From Clostridia bacterium (GTDB taxonomy: Bacteria > Bacillota > Clostridia > Lachnospirales > Anaerotignaceae), in the NCBI GenBank assembly GCA_900757025.1, contig CAAEMG010000062.1, positions 1 through 12,742 of the forward strand: DNA of 12,742 bases, given 5' to 3'. The position numbers were made by a program, and so were the translations under genes. Position 1 is the first letter of the stretch. Each line of letters opens with the position of its first letter. Below are positions 7,171-12,601 of the stretch, piece by piece. Below the pieces are notes generated by a model. It made no database searches, had not been told where the DNA came from, and saw only the letters and a list, made by a program, of their open reading frames with translations.

Positions 7171-7788
7171 ATGGCAAATTGTCCTATTTGCGGAAAAGAT
7201 ATGGCCCAGACAGGCAGCATGGGAATTATGTACAGAGCAAAGGCAACAGGCAAAAGAACGACAATTTATGTTTGCCCGGACTGCGGACAGCTTTGCGGAG
7301 AAGTTGAATTCGGAAATGCAAAGGCTTATGAAACCCTTTCAAATATGAAAGAAAATATTTCCGACAAAACAATTCTTGACTATGTTGAGTCCATACTTAA
7401 AGAGTCGGAAGATTTCAGAAACGGAAAATTTAATTTGCCCGAAAAGAAAGAAAAAGCAAATGACGAATATGCCTCTGTGCTTGTTACAAGCGAGAACGGT
7501 TTTGAAGGCTATAAAATAACAGAATATAAAAATGTAATTTCCGGAGAGTTTGTTTTTACAAGCGAGCTTTTCAAAAACGGTTCTGCCGAAACGGCAGATG
7601 TTGTAAATGCCGAATTTTCCGTAAAAATGTATGAGGCAAAGCAGAAAGCACTTGATAATATGAAAAAACGCTGTGCGGAGCTTGGCTGTAATGCAATAAT
7701 AGGCATTGATTATAACTGTATTATGCTTTCAAGCAGTATGGTTGGCGTAAGTGCCAACGGAACAGCCGTAAAGGTTGAAAAGATATAA
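7171..7788 (+). CDS. Zinc ribbon-YbjQ-like (UPF0145) fusion protein, paralogue 2
   Basis: Function unknown, 205 residues, same architecture as its neighbours. The zinc ribbon is CPICG (4-8) and CPDCG (35-39), with an extra Cys42. A helical linker (48-82) follows, then a charged EKKEKA stretch, then a YbjQ-like domain (103-205) with FEGYKITEYKNVISGE, MKKRCAELGCNAIIGIDY and SANGTAVKVEK. The start is ATG 7171, eight bases after GGAGG (7158-7162); the in-frame TTG at 7156 overlaps this RBS and is rejected. It begins 19 bases after paralogue 1 and ends 27 bases before paralogue 3, with no terminator between. It is closest to paralogue 3, with which it shares a 33-base identical block. Metal binding is likely but unproven. 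Confidence 0.78.
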   Translation: MANCPICGKDMAQTGSMGIMYRAKATGKRTTIYVCPDCGQLCGEVEFGNAKAYETLSNMKENISDKTILDYVESILKESEDFRNGKFNLPEKKEKANDEYASVLVTSENGFEGYKITEYKNVISGEFVFTSELFKNGSAETADVVNAEFSVKMYEAKQKALDNMKKRCAELGCNAIIGIDYNCIMLSSSMVGVSANGTAVKVEKI

Positions 7789-7815
7789 TCAAAAAGTTTT
7801 TCGGGAGGCGGAAAA

Positions 7816-8442
7816 ATGGCGAATTGTCCTATTTGCGGAAAAAAGATTGGTATGTTTGACAATGTGGCATTTTACTATAAAAAAGATGGAGAAGATACGT
7901 ATACAACTATAGATGTATGCAGCGAGTGTGGAAATCTTTTGTCAGATGCAAAAAATGGTGAAGAAGAAGCTTGTAAAAAAATTTCAGAAGTAAAGATGAG
8001 TATTTCCAATAAAAAAGTTGTTGGCTACATAAATGAAATACTTAGAAATGCTGAAAAGAAAATTGAGGAAAATAAGGCGGCAAAAAAAGAAAAAGAACGA
8101 ATTACAGCTGTTTTTAATTCATTATTAGTTACTTCCGGATACAATTTTGAAGGCTATAAAATAACAGAATATAAAAATATGGTTTCCGGCGAATGTGCAT
8201 TGGGAACGGGTTTTTTATCGGAATTTTCTGCATCGGTGTCAGATTTGTTCGGAAGCAGCAGTTCGGCTTTTTCTGAAAAAATGTACACAGCTAAAGAAGA
8301 GGCTTTAAAAATTATGAAAAACCGTTGCGCCCAGCTGGGTTGTAATGCTATAATAGGTGTGGACTATGATTATATAACATTTACAAATAACATGATAGGT
8401 GTTATTGCCAACGGAACAGCCGTAAAAATCGAAAAACTTTAA
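7816..8442 (+). CDS. Zinc ribbon-YbjQ-like (UPF0145) fusion protein, paralogue 3
   Basis: Function unknown, 208 residues. The zinc ribbon is CPICG (4-8) and CSECG (35-39), here without the additional cysteine that copies 1 and 2 carry at 42-43. The linker contains a Lys/Glu-rich, perhaps coiled-coil, segment (79-95). The YbjQ-like domain (102-208) is the most typical of the three: FEGYKITEYKNMVSGECALGTG (111-132), a Ser-rich stretch where family members carry GGRS, AKEEALKIMKNRCAQLGCNAIIGVDYDY and ANGTAVKIEKL. RBS GGGAGG (7803-7808) lies seven bases before ATG. It is the last gene before the hairpin terminator at 8485-8528, so all five plus-strand genes from 5734 probably form one transcript. 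Its base use is a little more AT-rich than in copies 1 and 2. Confidence 0.78.
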   Translation: MANCPICGKKIGMFDNVAFYYKKDGEDTYTTIDVCSECGNLLSDAKNGEEEACKKISEVKMSISNKKVVGYINEILRNAEKKIEENKAAKKEKERITAVFNSLLVTSGYNFEGYKITEYKNMVSGECALGTGFLSEFSASVSDLFGSSSSAFSEKMYTAKEEALKIMKNRCAQLGCNAIIGVDYDYITFTNNMIGVIANGTAVKIEKL

Positions 8443-8470
8443 TATTTTTTGAAAGATTTTTTAAAAAATA

Positions 8471-8499
8471 TTGACAAAAACATTGACTTATGTTATTCT
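8471..8499 (+). promoter_or_regulatory. Extended -10 promoter for the rpmG-secE-nusG-rplKA transcript
   Basis: A perfect TTGACA (8471-8476), 17-base spacer and TATTCT (8494-8499) carrying a TGT extension (8491-8493). The tract before it (8441-8470) is nearly all A/T and could act as an UP element. The expected start is near 8506. The -10 lies inside the left arm of the upstream terminator hairpin. Confidence 0.75.
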
Positions 8500-8528
8500 T
8501 TTATGCGAATGACGTAAGTCTTTTTTTT
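8485..8528 (+). terminator. Rho-independent terminator of the carbonic anhydrase/YbjQ-like cluster
   Basis: Left arm GACTTATGTTATTC (8485-8498), an 8-base loop, right arm GAATGACGTAAGTC (8507-8520), then eight T. All 14 positions pair, two of them as G-U. The stem is AT-rich, so termination may be partial and read-through into rpmG is possible. Confidence 0.65.
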
Positions 8529-8563
8529 ATGCAAAAATTCGTTTCAACGGAGGTGGAAGTTTT

Positions 8564-8713
8564 ATGAGAACCAGAATTACTTTAGCATGCACAGAGTGCA
8601 AGCAGAGAAATTACAGCACTACAAAGGACAAGAAGACTATGCCTGACAGAATGGAAATCAAAAAGTATTGCAAATTCTGTAAGACACATACTTTACACAA
8701 AGAAACAAAGTAA
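8564..8713 (+). CDS. rpmG: Large ribosomal subunit protein bL33, zinc-binding form
   Basis: A 49-residue L33 that binds 23S rRNA near the E site. The sequence starts MRTRITLACTEC and ends HTLHKETK. Two Cys pairs, CTEC (9-12) and CKFC (36-39), make it the 'C+' zinc-ribbon form; many Firmicutes also carry a Cys-free copy that replaces it when zinc is short. GGAGGTGG (8549-8556) is an excellent RBS. Position before secE-nusG is the standard Firmicutes order. It is the first gene of its transcript, with a leader of about 58 bases. Identity is sure despite the small size. Confidence 0.96.
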   Translation: MRTRITLACTECKQRNYSTTKDKKTMPDRMEIKKYCKFCKTHTLHKETK

Positions 8714-8750
8714 AATGTGTTTTTTATAGTCTGAAAGGGACGATGAAAAC

Positions 8751-9020
8751 ATGGCAGAAAACACTACAACGAACAACCCAAATGTAAAAAACGAACCTAA
8801 GAAAAAGCCTGAAAAGGCTAAGAAGTCAAAATTCAGCGAAGTTGTAGCGGATCATAAAGCCGAGTTTAAGAAAATTGTTTGGCCAAGCCGCAAGGAAGTT
8901 GGTAAAAACACAGTAACTGTTATAGTTACATCTCTTATTATCGGTGCAGTTATTTTCTGTATGGATACTGTTATAACAGGCGCACAGACGGCGGCAATGA
9001 GCCTTTTGGGATTAATTTAA
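8751..9020 (+). CDS. secE: Preprotein translocase subunit SecE
   Basis: An essential small subunit that clamps the SecY channel, 89 residues. A Lys-rich cytoplasmic N-terminus (13-27) leads to the conserved amphipathic segment FKKIVWPSRKEV (39-50), and one membrane span follows (about 53-72) before a short hydrophobic tail. This is the single-span form usual in Gram-positive bacteria. The RBS is weaker than in neighbouring genes (AAAGGGA, 8734-8740). rpmG lies 37 bases upstream and nusG 34 bases downstream. The tRNA-Trp gene found near here in some Firmicutes is absent. Confidence 0.95.
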   Translation: MAENTTTNNPNVKNEPKKKPEKAKKSKFSEVVADHKAEFKKIVWPSRKEVGKNTVTVIVTSLIIGAVIFCMDTVITGAQTAAMSLLGLI

Positions 9021-9054
9021 GCTTGGAATGTAAAAAAAGGAATGATATGATACT

Positions 9055-9630
9055 ATGGCAGAAGAAGAATTCATGAACAGCGAAAACGCTCAAGCGTCGG
9101 AAAAGACCAGTGATGAGTTCAAATGGTATGTTGTGCATACTTACTCAGGATATGAGAACAAAGTTAAAGCAAACATAGAAAAAATAATTGAAAACAGAGG
9201 CATGCAGGATCTTATTCATGAGGTAAGCGTACCTGTGCAGGAAGTTGTTGAGCTTAAAAACGGTCAGAAAAAGACGGTTCAGCGCAAAGTTTTCCCCGGT
9301 TATGTGCTTCTTAAAATGATAATGAACGATGAAACATGGTACGTTGTAAGAAACACAAGAGGCGTAACAAGTTTTGTTGGCCCAGGTTCAAAGCCTGTTC
9401 CTCTTACAGAACAGGAAGTTGCCGATATGGGTATCGAGCAGTACGTTCATTCCTTCGATTACGAAGTGGGCGATACAATAAGAGTTGTCAGCGGTCCTTT
9501 TATGGATTCTGTAGGCATTATTAAAGAAGTTATTCCCGCCAAAAAGGCAGTTGTTGTTTCACTTTCGATTTTCGGAAGAGAAACACCCGTTGAGCTTGAT
9601 TACACACAGCTTGGAAAATTTGAAGAATAA
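9055..9630 (+). CDS. nusG: Transcription termination/antitermination factor NusG
   Basis: An RNA polymerase-bound elongation factor, 191 residues. An acidic N-terminal extension (1-21) precedes the NGN domain (KWYVVHTYSGYENKV, then RKVFPGYVLLKM and WYVVRNTRGVTSFVG, about 23-120) and the KOW domain (YEVGDTIRVVSGPF...VGIIKEV...VELDYTQLGKFEE, about 136-191), which contacts Rho or ribosomal uS10. The RBS is modest (AAAGGA, 9036-9041) with a long 13-base spacing. The ATG at 9073 is an alternative start that would trim the extension but lacks a good RBS. The stop is followed by the first L1-type leader. Confidence 0.96.
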   Translation: MAEEEFMNSENAQASEKTSDEFKWYVVHTYSGYENKVKANIEKIIENRGMQDLIHEVSVPVQEVVELKNGQKKTVQRKVFPGYVLLKMIMNDETWYVVRNTRGVTSFVGPGSKPVPLTEQEVADMGIEQYVHSFDYEVGDTIRVVSGPFMDSVGIIKEVIPAKKAVVVSLSIFGRETPVELDYTQLGKFEE

Positions 9631-9644
9631 TTCGTTTTTTGTAT

Positions 9645-9692
9645 GTGCGGCTTAAAGCTGCACGTGGGAGGGAAAATCCCGTTAACGACCAC
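9645..9692 (+). promoter_or_regulatory. Ribosomal protein L1 mRNA-binding leader, upstream of rplK
   Basis: A helper hairpin GTGCGGC / GCTGCAC (9645-9651/9657-9663) is followed by the L1 site: outer stem GTGG/CCAC (9664-9667/9689-9692), an asymmetric internal loop, and inner stem GGGA/TCCC (9670-9673/9677-9680). The GTGGGAGG...CCAC pattern mimics the L1 stalk of 23S rRNA and is the known target of L1 repression in the rplK-rplA operon. It lies 20 bases before the rplK start, so bound L1 would hinder initiation. Confidence 0.75.
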
Positions 9693-9712
9693 ATTTATTA
9701 GGAGGTGCCACA

Positions 9713-10138
9713 ATGGCAAAGAAAGTAACAGGTTATATTAAATTACAGATTAATGCCGGCAAGGCAACACCAGCTCCACCAGTAGGTCCAGCTCTTGGTC
9801 AGCATGGTGTAAACATCATGGGATTCTGTAAAGAATTCAACGAAAGAACAGCACAGCAGGCTGGTCTTGTTATCCCTGTAGTTATTACAGTATATCAGGA
9901 CAGAAGCTTTACATTTATCACAAAGACTCCACCTGCAGCAGTTCTTCTTAAAAAAGCTTGCAAAATCGAATCAGGTTCAGGCAAGCCAAACAAACAGAAA
10001 GTTGCAAAGATCGCTAAAGATGAAGTTATGAAGATTGCTGAAATGAAAATGCCTGACCTTAATGCAGCTTCTATCGAATCAGCTTACAGCATGGTTTGCG
10101 GTACAGCAAGAAGCATGGGCATCGTAGTTGAAGAATAA
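9713..10138 (+). CDS. rplK: Large ribosomal subunit protein uL11
   Basis: 141 residues, the exact family norm. The N-terminal domain shows LQINAGKATPAPPVGPALGQ (11-30) and HGVNIMGFCKEFN; the C-terminal rRNA-binding domain carries the TKTPPAAVLLKKA stretch and ends GTARSMGIVVEE. It sits at the GTPase-associated centre and in many bacteria is needed for RelA activation on stalled ribosomes. AGGAGGTG RBS (9700-9707), five bases before ATG. Codon use is biased as expected for a highly expressed gene. It is translated with rplA and probably repressed by L1 through the leader just upstream. Confidence 0.98.
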   Translation: MAKKVTGYIKLQINAGKATPAPPVGPALGQHGVNIMGFCKEFNERTAQQAGLVIPVVITVYQDRSFTFITKTPPAAVLLKKACKIESGSGKPNKQKVAKIAKDEVMKIAEMKMPDLNAASIESAYSMVCGTARSMGIVVEE

Positions 10139-10153
10139 TTATAATTGTTGATT

Positions 10154-10203
10154 GGCGGTTTTTGCCGCCGCAAGTGGGAGGGACTTTCTCCCGATACTAC
10201 CAC
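10154..10203 (+). promoter_or_regulatory. Second L1 mRNA-binding leader, between rplK and rplA
   Basis: Same plan as the rplK leader: hairpin GGCGG/CCGCC (10154-10158/10165-10169), then the L1-type element with outer stem GTGG/CCAC (10174-10177/10200-10203), the same GTGGGAGGGA core, and inner pairing to CTCCC (10188-10192). The RBS of rplA begins three bases after it. It would let L1 control its own gene separately from rplK. Confidence 0.72.
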
Positions 10204-10220
10204 ATAAGGAGGTCACGAGA

Positions 10221-10916
10221 GTGAAAAGAGGAAAGAAATATATTGAAAAAGCTAAGCTTGTAGACAAGGCAGTAGCTTATGATGCAGCAGAAGCAGTTAA
10301 TTTAGTTCAGCAGACATCAATCGCTAAGTTTGATGAAACTGTTGAAGCACATATTCGTTTGGGTGTTGACAGCAGACATGCTGACCAGCAGGTTCGTGGT
10401 GCCGTTGTTCTTCCACACGGTACAGGTAAAACAGTTCGTGTTTTAGTATTCGCTAAGGGTGATAAAGCTGATGAAGCTTTAGCAGCAGGCGCAGACTTTG
10501 TAGGCGCAGAAGACCTTATTCCAAAAATCCAGAATGAAAACTGGTTTGGCTTTGACGTAGTAGTAGCTACACCTGATATGATGGGTGTTGTTGGTCGTCT
10601 TGGTCATGTACTTGGACCTAAGGGCTTAATGCCAAACCCTAAGGCTGGTACAGTAACAATGGACGTTACAAAAGCAGTTAAAGATATCAAGGCTGGTAAA
10701 ATCGAATACCGTCTTGACAAGACAAACATCATTCATGTTCCAATCGGTAAGGTTTCTTTTGGTTCAGAAAAATTATCCGAAAACTTCCAGACTCTTATGA
10801 GTGCAATTATAAAAGCAAGACCTCAGGCTGCTAAGGGTCAGTACCTCAAGAGCGTTGTTATCGCAACAACAATGGGCCCTGGCGTTAAGGTAAACACAGC
10901 TAAAATTTCTGAATAA
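10221..10916 (+). CDS. rplA: Large ribosomal subunit protein uL1
   Basis: Forms the L1 stalk that moves deacylated tRNA out of the E site, and acts as translational repressor of its operon. 231 residues from the chosen GTG start (MKRGKKYIEKAKLVDK), the usual family length. Conserved parts include FDETVEAHIRLGVD, VRGAVVLPHGTGK, the VGRLGHVLGPKGLMPNPKAGTV RNA-binding loop and MGPGVKVN near the end. GTG 10221 follows AAGGAGGT (10206-10213) by seven bases. The frame is also open upstream to TTG 10152, but those bases are the structured L1 leader. A hairpin without a T-run follows the stop. Confidence 0.97.
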   Translation: MKRGKKYIEKAKLVDKAVAYDAAEAVNLVQQTSIAKFDETVEAHIRLGVDSRHADQQVRGAVVLPHGTGKTVRVLVFAKGDKADEALAAGADFVGAEDLIPKIQNENWFGFDVVVATPDMMGVVGRLGHVLGPKGLMPNPKAGTVTMDVTKAVKDIKAGKIEYRLDKTNIIHVPIGKVSFGSEKLSENFQTLMSAIIKARPQAAKGQYLKSVVIATTMGPGVKVNTAKISE

Positions 10917-10940
10917 TCCGCAATAAAAACGCAGTGCGGA
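10917..10940 (+). other. Hairpin after rplA without T-tract
   Basis: TCCGCA (10917-10922) and TGCGGA (10935-10940) can pair over a 12-base loop directly after the rplA stop. An A-rich stretch follows instead of T residues, so it is not a classical terminator. It may stabilise the 3' end of the transcript or mark a processing point. Confidence 0.4.
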
Positions 10941-10954
10941 ATTGAAAAAAATAG

Positions 10955-10983
10955 TTGACATATTTTAAAATATGTGGTACTAT
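10955..10983 (+). promoter_or_regulatory. Extended -10 promoter for rplJ-rplL
   Basis: TTGACA (10955-10960), 17-base spacer, TACTAT (10978-10983) with a TGG extension (10975-10977). The expected start is near 10990, at the beginning of the L10 leader. The spacer region includes a perfect 16-base palindrome, CATATTTTAAAATATG (10959-10974). Confidence 0.78.
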
Positions 10984-10989
10984 TAAATA

Positions 10990-11102
10990 GTTGATTAAGC
11001 ATTGCCGTAGACAGCAGGTGCGTAAGCGTAACGTATATCAACCTGCCGAGGATAAATCAGATTATTAATCTGCCTCTTTGTCTATGACAAAGAGGTTTTT
11101 TT
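10990..11102 (+). promoter_or_regulatory. L10 leader (rplJ-rplL autoregulatory attenuator)
   Basis: Matches the widespread L10 leader RNA: the conserved run GCCGTAGACAGCAGGTGCG and its partner ACCTGCCGAGGAT form the kinked arm (GCAGGT 11014-11019 with ACCTGC 11041-11046) that mimics the L10-binding site on 23S rRNA. A CAGATT/AATCTG hairpin (11058-11072) and an intrinsic terminator follow. Binding of L10(L12)4 is known in this class to favour termination. Confidence 0.9.
11073..11102 (+). terminator. Attenuator terminator of the L10 leader
   Basis: CCTCTTTGTC (11073-11082) and GACAAAGAGG (11086-11095) form a 10-bp stem with a 3-base loop, followed by seven T (11096-11102). It lies 64 bases before rplJ, so it must be bypassed for expression. 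Confidence 0.92.
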
Positions 11103-11166
11103 ATACCGATTTTTTTACGCAATGTGTATTAGCTTAAAAATTTAATGCACAACAGGAGGTGTAAGA

Positions 11167-11652
11167 ATGGCAAAAGTTGAACAGAAACAGGTAGTTGTTA
11201 ACGAAATTAAAGAAAAACTTGCAAAGGCAGCTTCAGTAGTAGTTGTTGACGCAAGAGGTTTAACAGTTGAAGAAGACACACAGCTCAGAAAGACTTTAAG
11301 AGAAGCCGGCGTAGATTACAAAGTATACAAAAACACAATGGTAACTCTTGCTGTTAAAGATACAGAGTTTGAAGGTCTTGCACAGTATCTTGAAGGACCA
11401 AGCGCATTTGCTTTCAGCTATGGCGAAGCAACAACAGCAGCTGGTATTCTTGATAAAGCAGCTAAAACATTACCAAACCTTGAGTTTAAGGCTGGCGTAA
11501 TTGAAGGTACAGTATACGATGCAGCAGGCATGAAGGCAGTTGCAGGTATCCCTTCAAGAGAAGTTCTCCTTTCAAAACTTCTTGGCAGCTTCAAGAGCCC
11601 AATCGCATCATTTGCTCGTGTTATCAAGCAGATTGCAGAAAAGGACGCTTAA
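11167..11652 (+). CDS. rplJ: Large ribosomal subunit protein uL10
   Basis: Base of the L12 stalk, 161 residues. The N-terminal rRNA-binding domain shows VVVDARGLTVEEDTQLRKTLREAG, VYKNTMVTLAV and LEGPSAFAFSY. The C-terminal helix (VLLSKLLGSFKSPIASFARVIKQIAEK, about 133-159) is where L12 dimers dock. AGGAGGTG RBS (11154-11161), five bases before ATG. It follows its own promoter and the L10 leader, so expression is autoregulated by transcription attenuation. rplL begins 63 bases after the stop, with its own strong RBS to support several-fold more L12 than L10. Confidence 0.97.
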   Translation: MAKVEQKQVVVNEIKEKLAKAASVVVVDARGLTVEEDTQLRKTLREAGVDYKVYKNTMVTLAVKDTEFEGLAQYLEGPSAFAFSYGEATTAAGILDKAAKTLPNLEFKAGVIEGTVYDAAGMKAVAGIPSREVLLSKLLGSFKSPIASFARVIKQIAEKDA

Positions 11653-11715
11653 GCTTAATAAAGCAGAATTATTATTTACGAATGAACATTTTAAAAAATT
11701 TCGGAGGTGCTCATA

Positions 11716-12090
11716 ATGGCAAAATTATCAATTGAAGAAATCATCGCAGCTGTAAAAGAACTTACAGTTATCGAACTTAACGATTTAGTAAAAGCTTGTG
11801 AAGAAGAATTTGGCGTATCTGCAGCAGCAGGCGTAGCTGTAGTTGCAGCTGGCGGCGAAGGTGCAGCAGCTGAAGAAAAGACAGAATTTGATGTTGAACT
11901 TACAGCAGCTGGCGACCAGAAAATCAAAGTTATCAAGGTTGTTAGAGAAATCACAGGCCTTGGTCTTAAAGAAGCTAAGGAAGCAGTTGACGGTGCTCCT
12001 AAGGTTATCAAAGAAGCAGCTTCTAAAGAAGATGCTGAAGCTATCAAAGCTAAACTTGAAGAAGTTGGCGCTTCAGTTACACTTAAGTAA
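11716..12090 (+). CDS. rplL: Large ribosomal subunit protein bL12 (L7/L12)
   Basis: Stalk protein that recruits translational GTPases, 124 residues. N-terminal dimerisation helices (SIEEIIAAVKELTVIELNDLVKACEEEFGV, 5-34), an Ala/Gly-rich flexible hinge (35-53) and the C-terminal factor-binding domain (FDVELTAAGDQKIKVIKVVREITGLGLKEAKEAVDGAP..., 58-124) with the conserved KIKVIK...GLGLKEAK surface. The start is ATG 11716, seven bases after GGAGGT (11703-11708); the upstream in-frame GTG (11707) lies in the RBS and is rejected. A strong terminator follows 19 bases after the stop, closing the operon. Confidence 0.98.
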   Translation: MAKLSIEEIIAAVKELTVIELNDLVKACEEEFGVSAAAGVAVVAAGGEGAAAEEKTEFDVELTAAGDQKIKVIKVVREITGLGLKEAKEAVDGAPKVIKEAASKEDAEAIKAKLEEVGASVTLK

Positions 12091-12109
12091 TTTAAACCCA
12101 ATTATTAAG

Positions 12110-12143
12110 AAATCTGCAAACACTATGTTTGCAGATTTTTTTT
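12110..12143 (+). terminator. Strong rho-independent terminator of the rplJL operon
   Basis: AAATCTGCAAAC (12110-12121) pairs perfectly with GTTTGCAGATTT (12127-12138) over a 5-base loop, and the T-run continues to 12143. A twelve-base-pair stem with eight T in a row suggests efficient termination, so genes downstream need their own promoter. Confidence 0.95.
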
Positions 12144-12181
12144 GCCTTTAAATATACAAAAAAACGGTGAATTTATAGTAT

Positions 12182-12203
12182 TCATCATACTTTGGTATGA
12201 TGA
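12182..12203. repeat. Perfect 9-bp hairpin/inverted repeat
   Basis: TCATCATAC (12182-12190), loop TTTG, GTATGATGA (12195-12203). No T-run follows, so it is not a standard terminator. Its right arm overlaps the candidate -35 of the next promoter and could be an operator. Confidence 0.55.
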
Positions 12204-12229
12204 CAAATTTATATAACATAGAATATAAT
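12200..12229 (+). promoter_or_regulatory. Candidate promoter for the 75-aa orphan gene
   Basis: TATAAT consensus -10 (12224-12229) with ATGACA (12200-12205) 18 bases upstream as a near-consensus -35. The start would be near 12236, leaving a leader of about 87 bases before the ATG at 12323. It is needed because of the strong rplL terminator. Confidence 0.5.
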
Positions 12230-12322
12230 CATATTAAAGAAGGGTTATGACAGAATATATTATTATTTTATGTCCATATTTAATAAACCGTTTTTGTTTG
12301 TATATATTAGGAGGCAGTTAAT

Positions 12323-12550
12323 ATGAAAAATGAAAAAATCGATGTTGAATATGATAATGTAAAAAAACTTTTTGAACATATTCCTACTGTTGGCGAAATA
12401 ACAGATGAAAGATATTGGACTATTGCATCTTTATACAGTGCAGCAAGAATTGCATATGAAGAAATGGAATGTGATAAGCAGGTTAAATTTAAAAAAGAAT
12501 ATCCTTTGCTTTGGAAAAACGGAGAGGAAGTTTATGATAAATTAAGCTAA
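12323..12550 (+). CDS. Hypothetical 75-aa protein
   Basis: I do not recognise a family. AGGAGG (12309-12314) lies eight bases before ATG, a very good RBS, which supports a real gene. The protein starts MKNEKIDVEYDNVKKLFEHI and is soluble, charged and probably helical; aromatic residues are spread through it (YW at 31-32, Y38, Y45, W64). It has one cysteine (C50), no signal peptide and no membrane span. It stands alone between the 154-bp inverted-repeat element and a dispersed repeat, with no other gene before the window end. Its place after the rplL terminator, with its own candidate promoter, suggests an independent unit. Small accessory proteins of mobile elements often look like this, but nothing here proves it. 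Confidence 0.6.
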   Translation: MKNEKIDVEYDNVKKLFEHIPTVGEITDERYWTIASLYSAARIAYEEMECDKQVKFKKEYPLLWKNGEEVYDKLS

Positions 12551-12601
12551 GAATAATTTTATTTGACGAAAAGCAATCTGTGTTAAAAGCCATGCACATT
12601 T

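Larger units (their letters stand above)
12152..12305. repeat. 154-bp element with imperfect terminal inverted repeats
   Basis: Left end ATATACAAAAAAACGGT (12152-12168) and right end ACCGTTTTTGTTTGTATAT (12287-12305) are reverse complements except for a 2-base gap. The interior (118 bp) is AT-rich, holds a 9-bp perfect hairpin and a promoter-like TATAAT, and codes for no clear protein. It could be a miniature transposable element or a folded RNA. No target-site duplication is obvious. Confidence 0.4.

Noticed and set aside
6626..7177. Long antisense open frame opposite paralogue 1
   Set aside because: Ser/Phe-rich shadow of a Glu/Lys-rich coding strand with no RBS or known domain.
8441..8472. 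AATATTTTTT/AAAAAATATT dyad after paralogue 3
   Set aside because: Pure A/T; more likely an UP-like tract for the rpmG promoter than a terminator, and a better hairpin lies just downstream.
8529..8567. 12-codon ORF in the rpmG leader whose TGA overlaps the rpmG ATG
   Set aside because: No RBS; it follows directly on the T-run, and reads through the rpmG RBS. Probably chance.
10152..10220. N-terminal extension of rplA from a TTG start
   Set aside because: These codons are the L1-binding leader and the RBS of the GTG start at 10221; the extension has no homology to L1.
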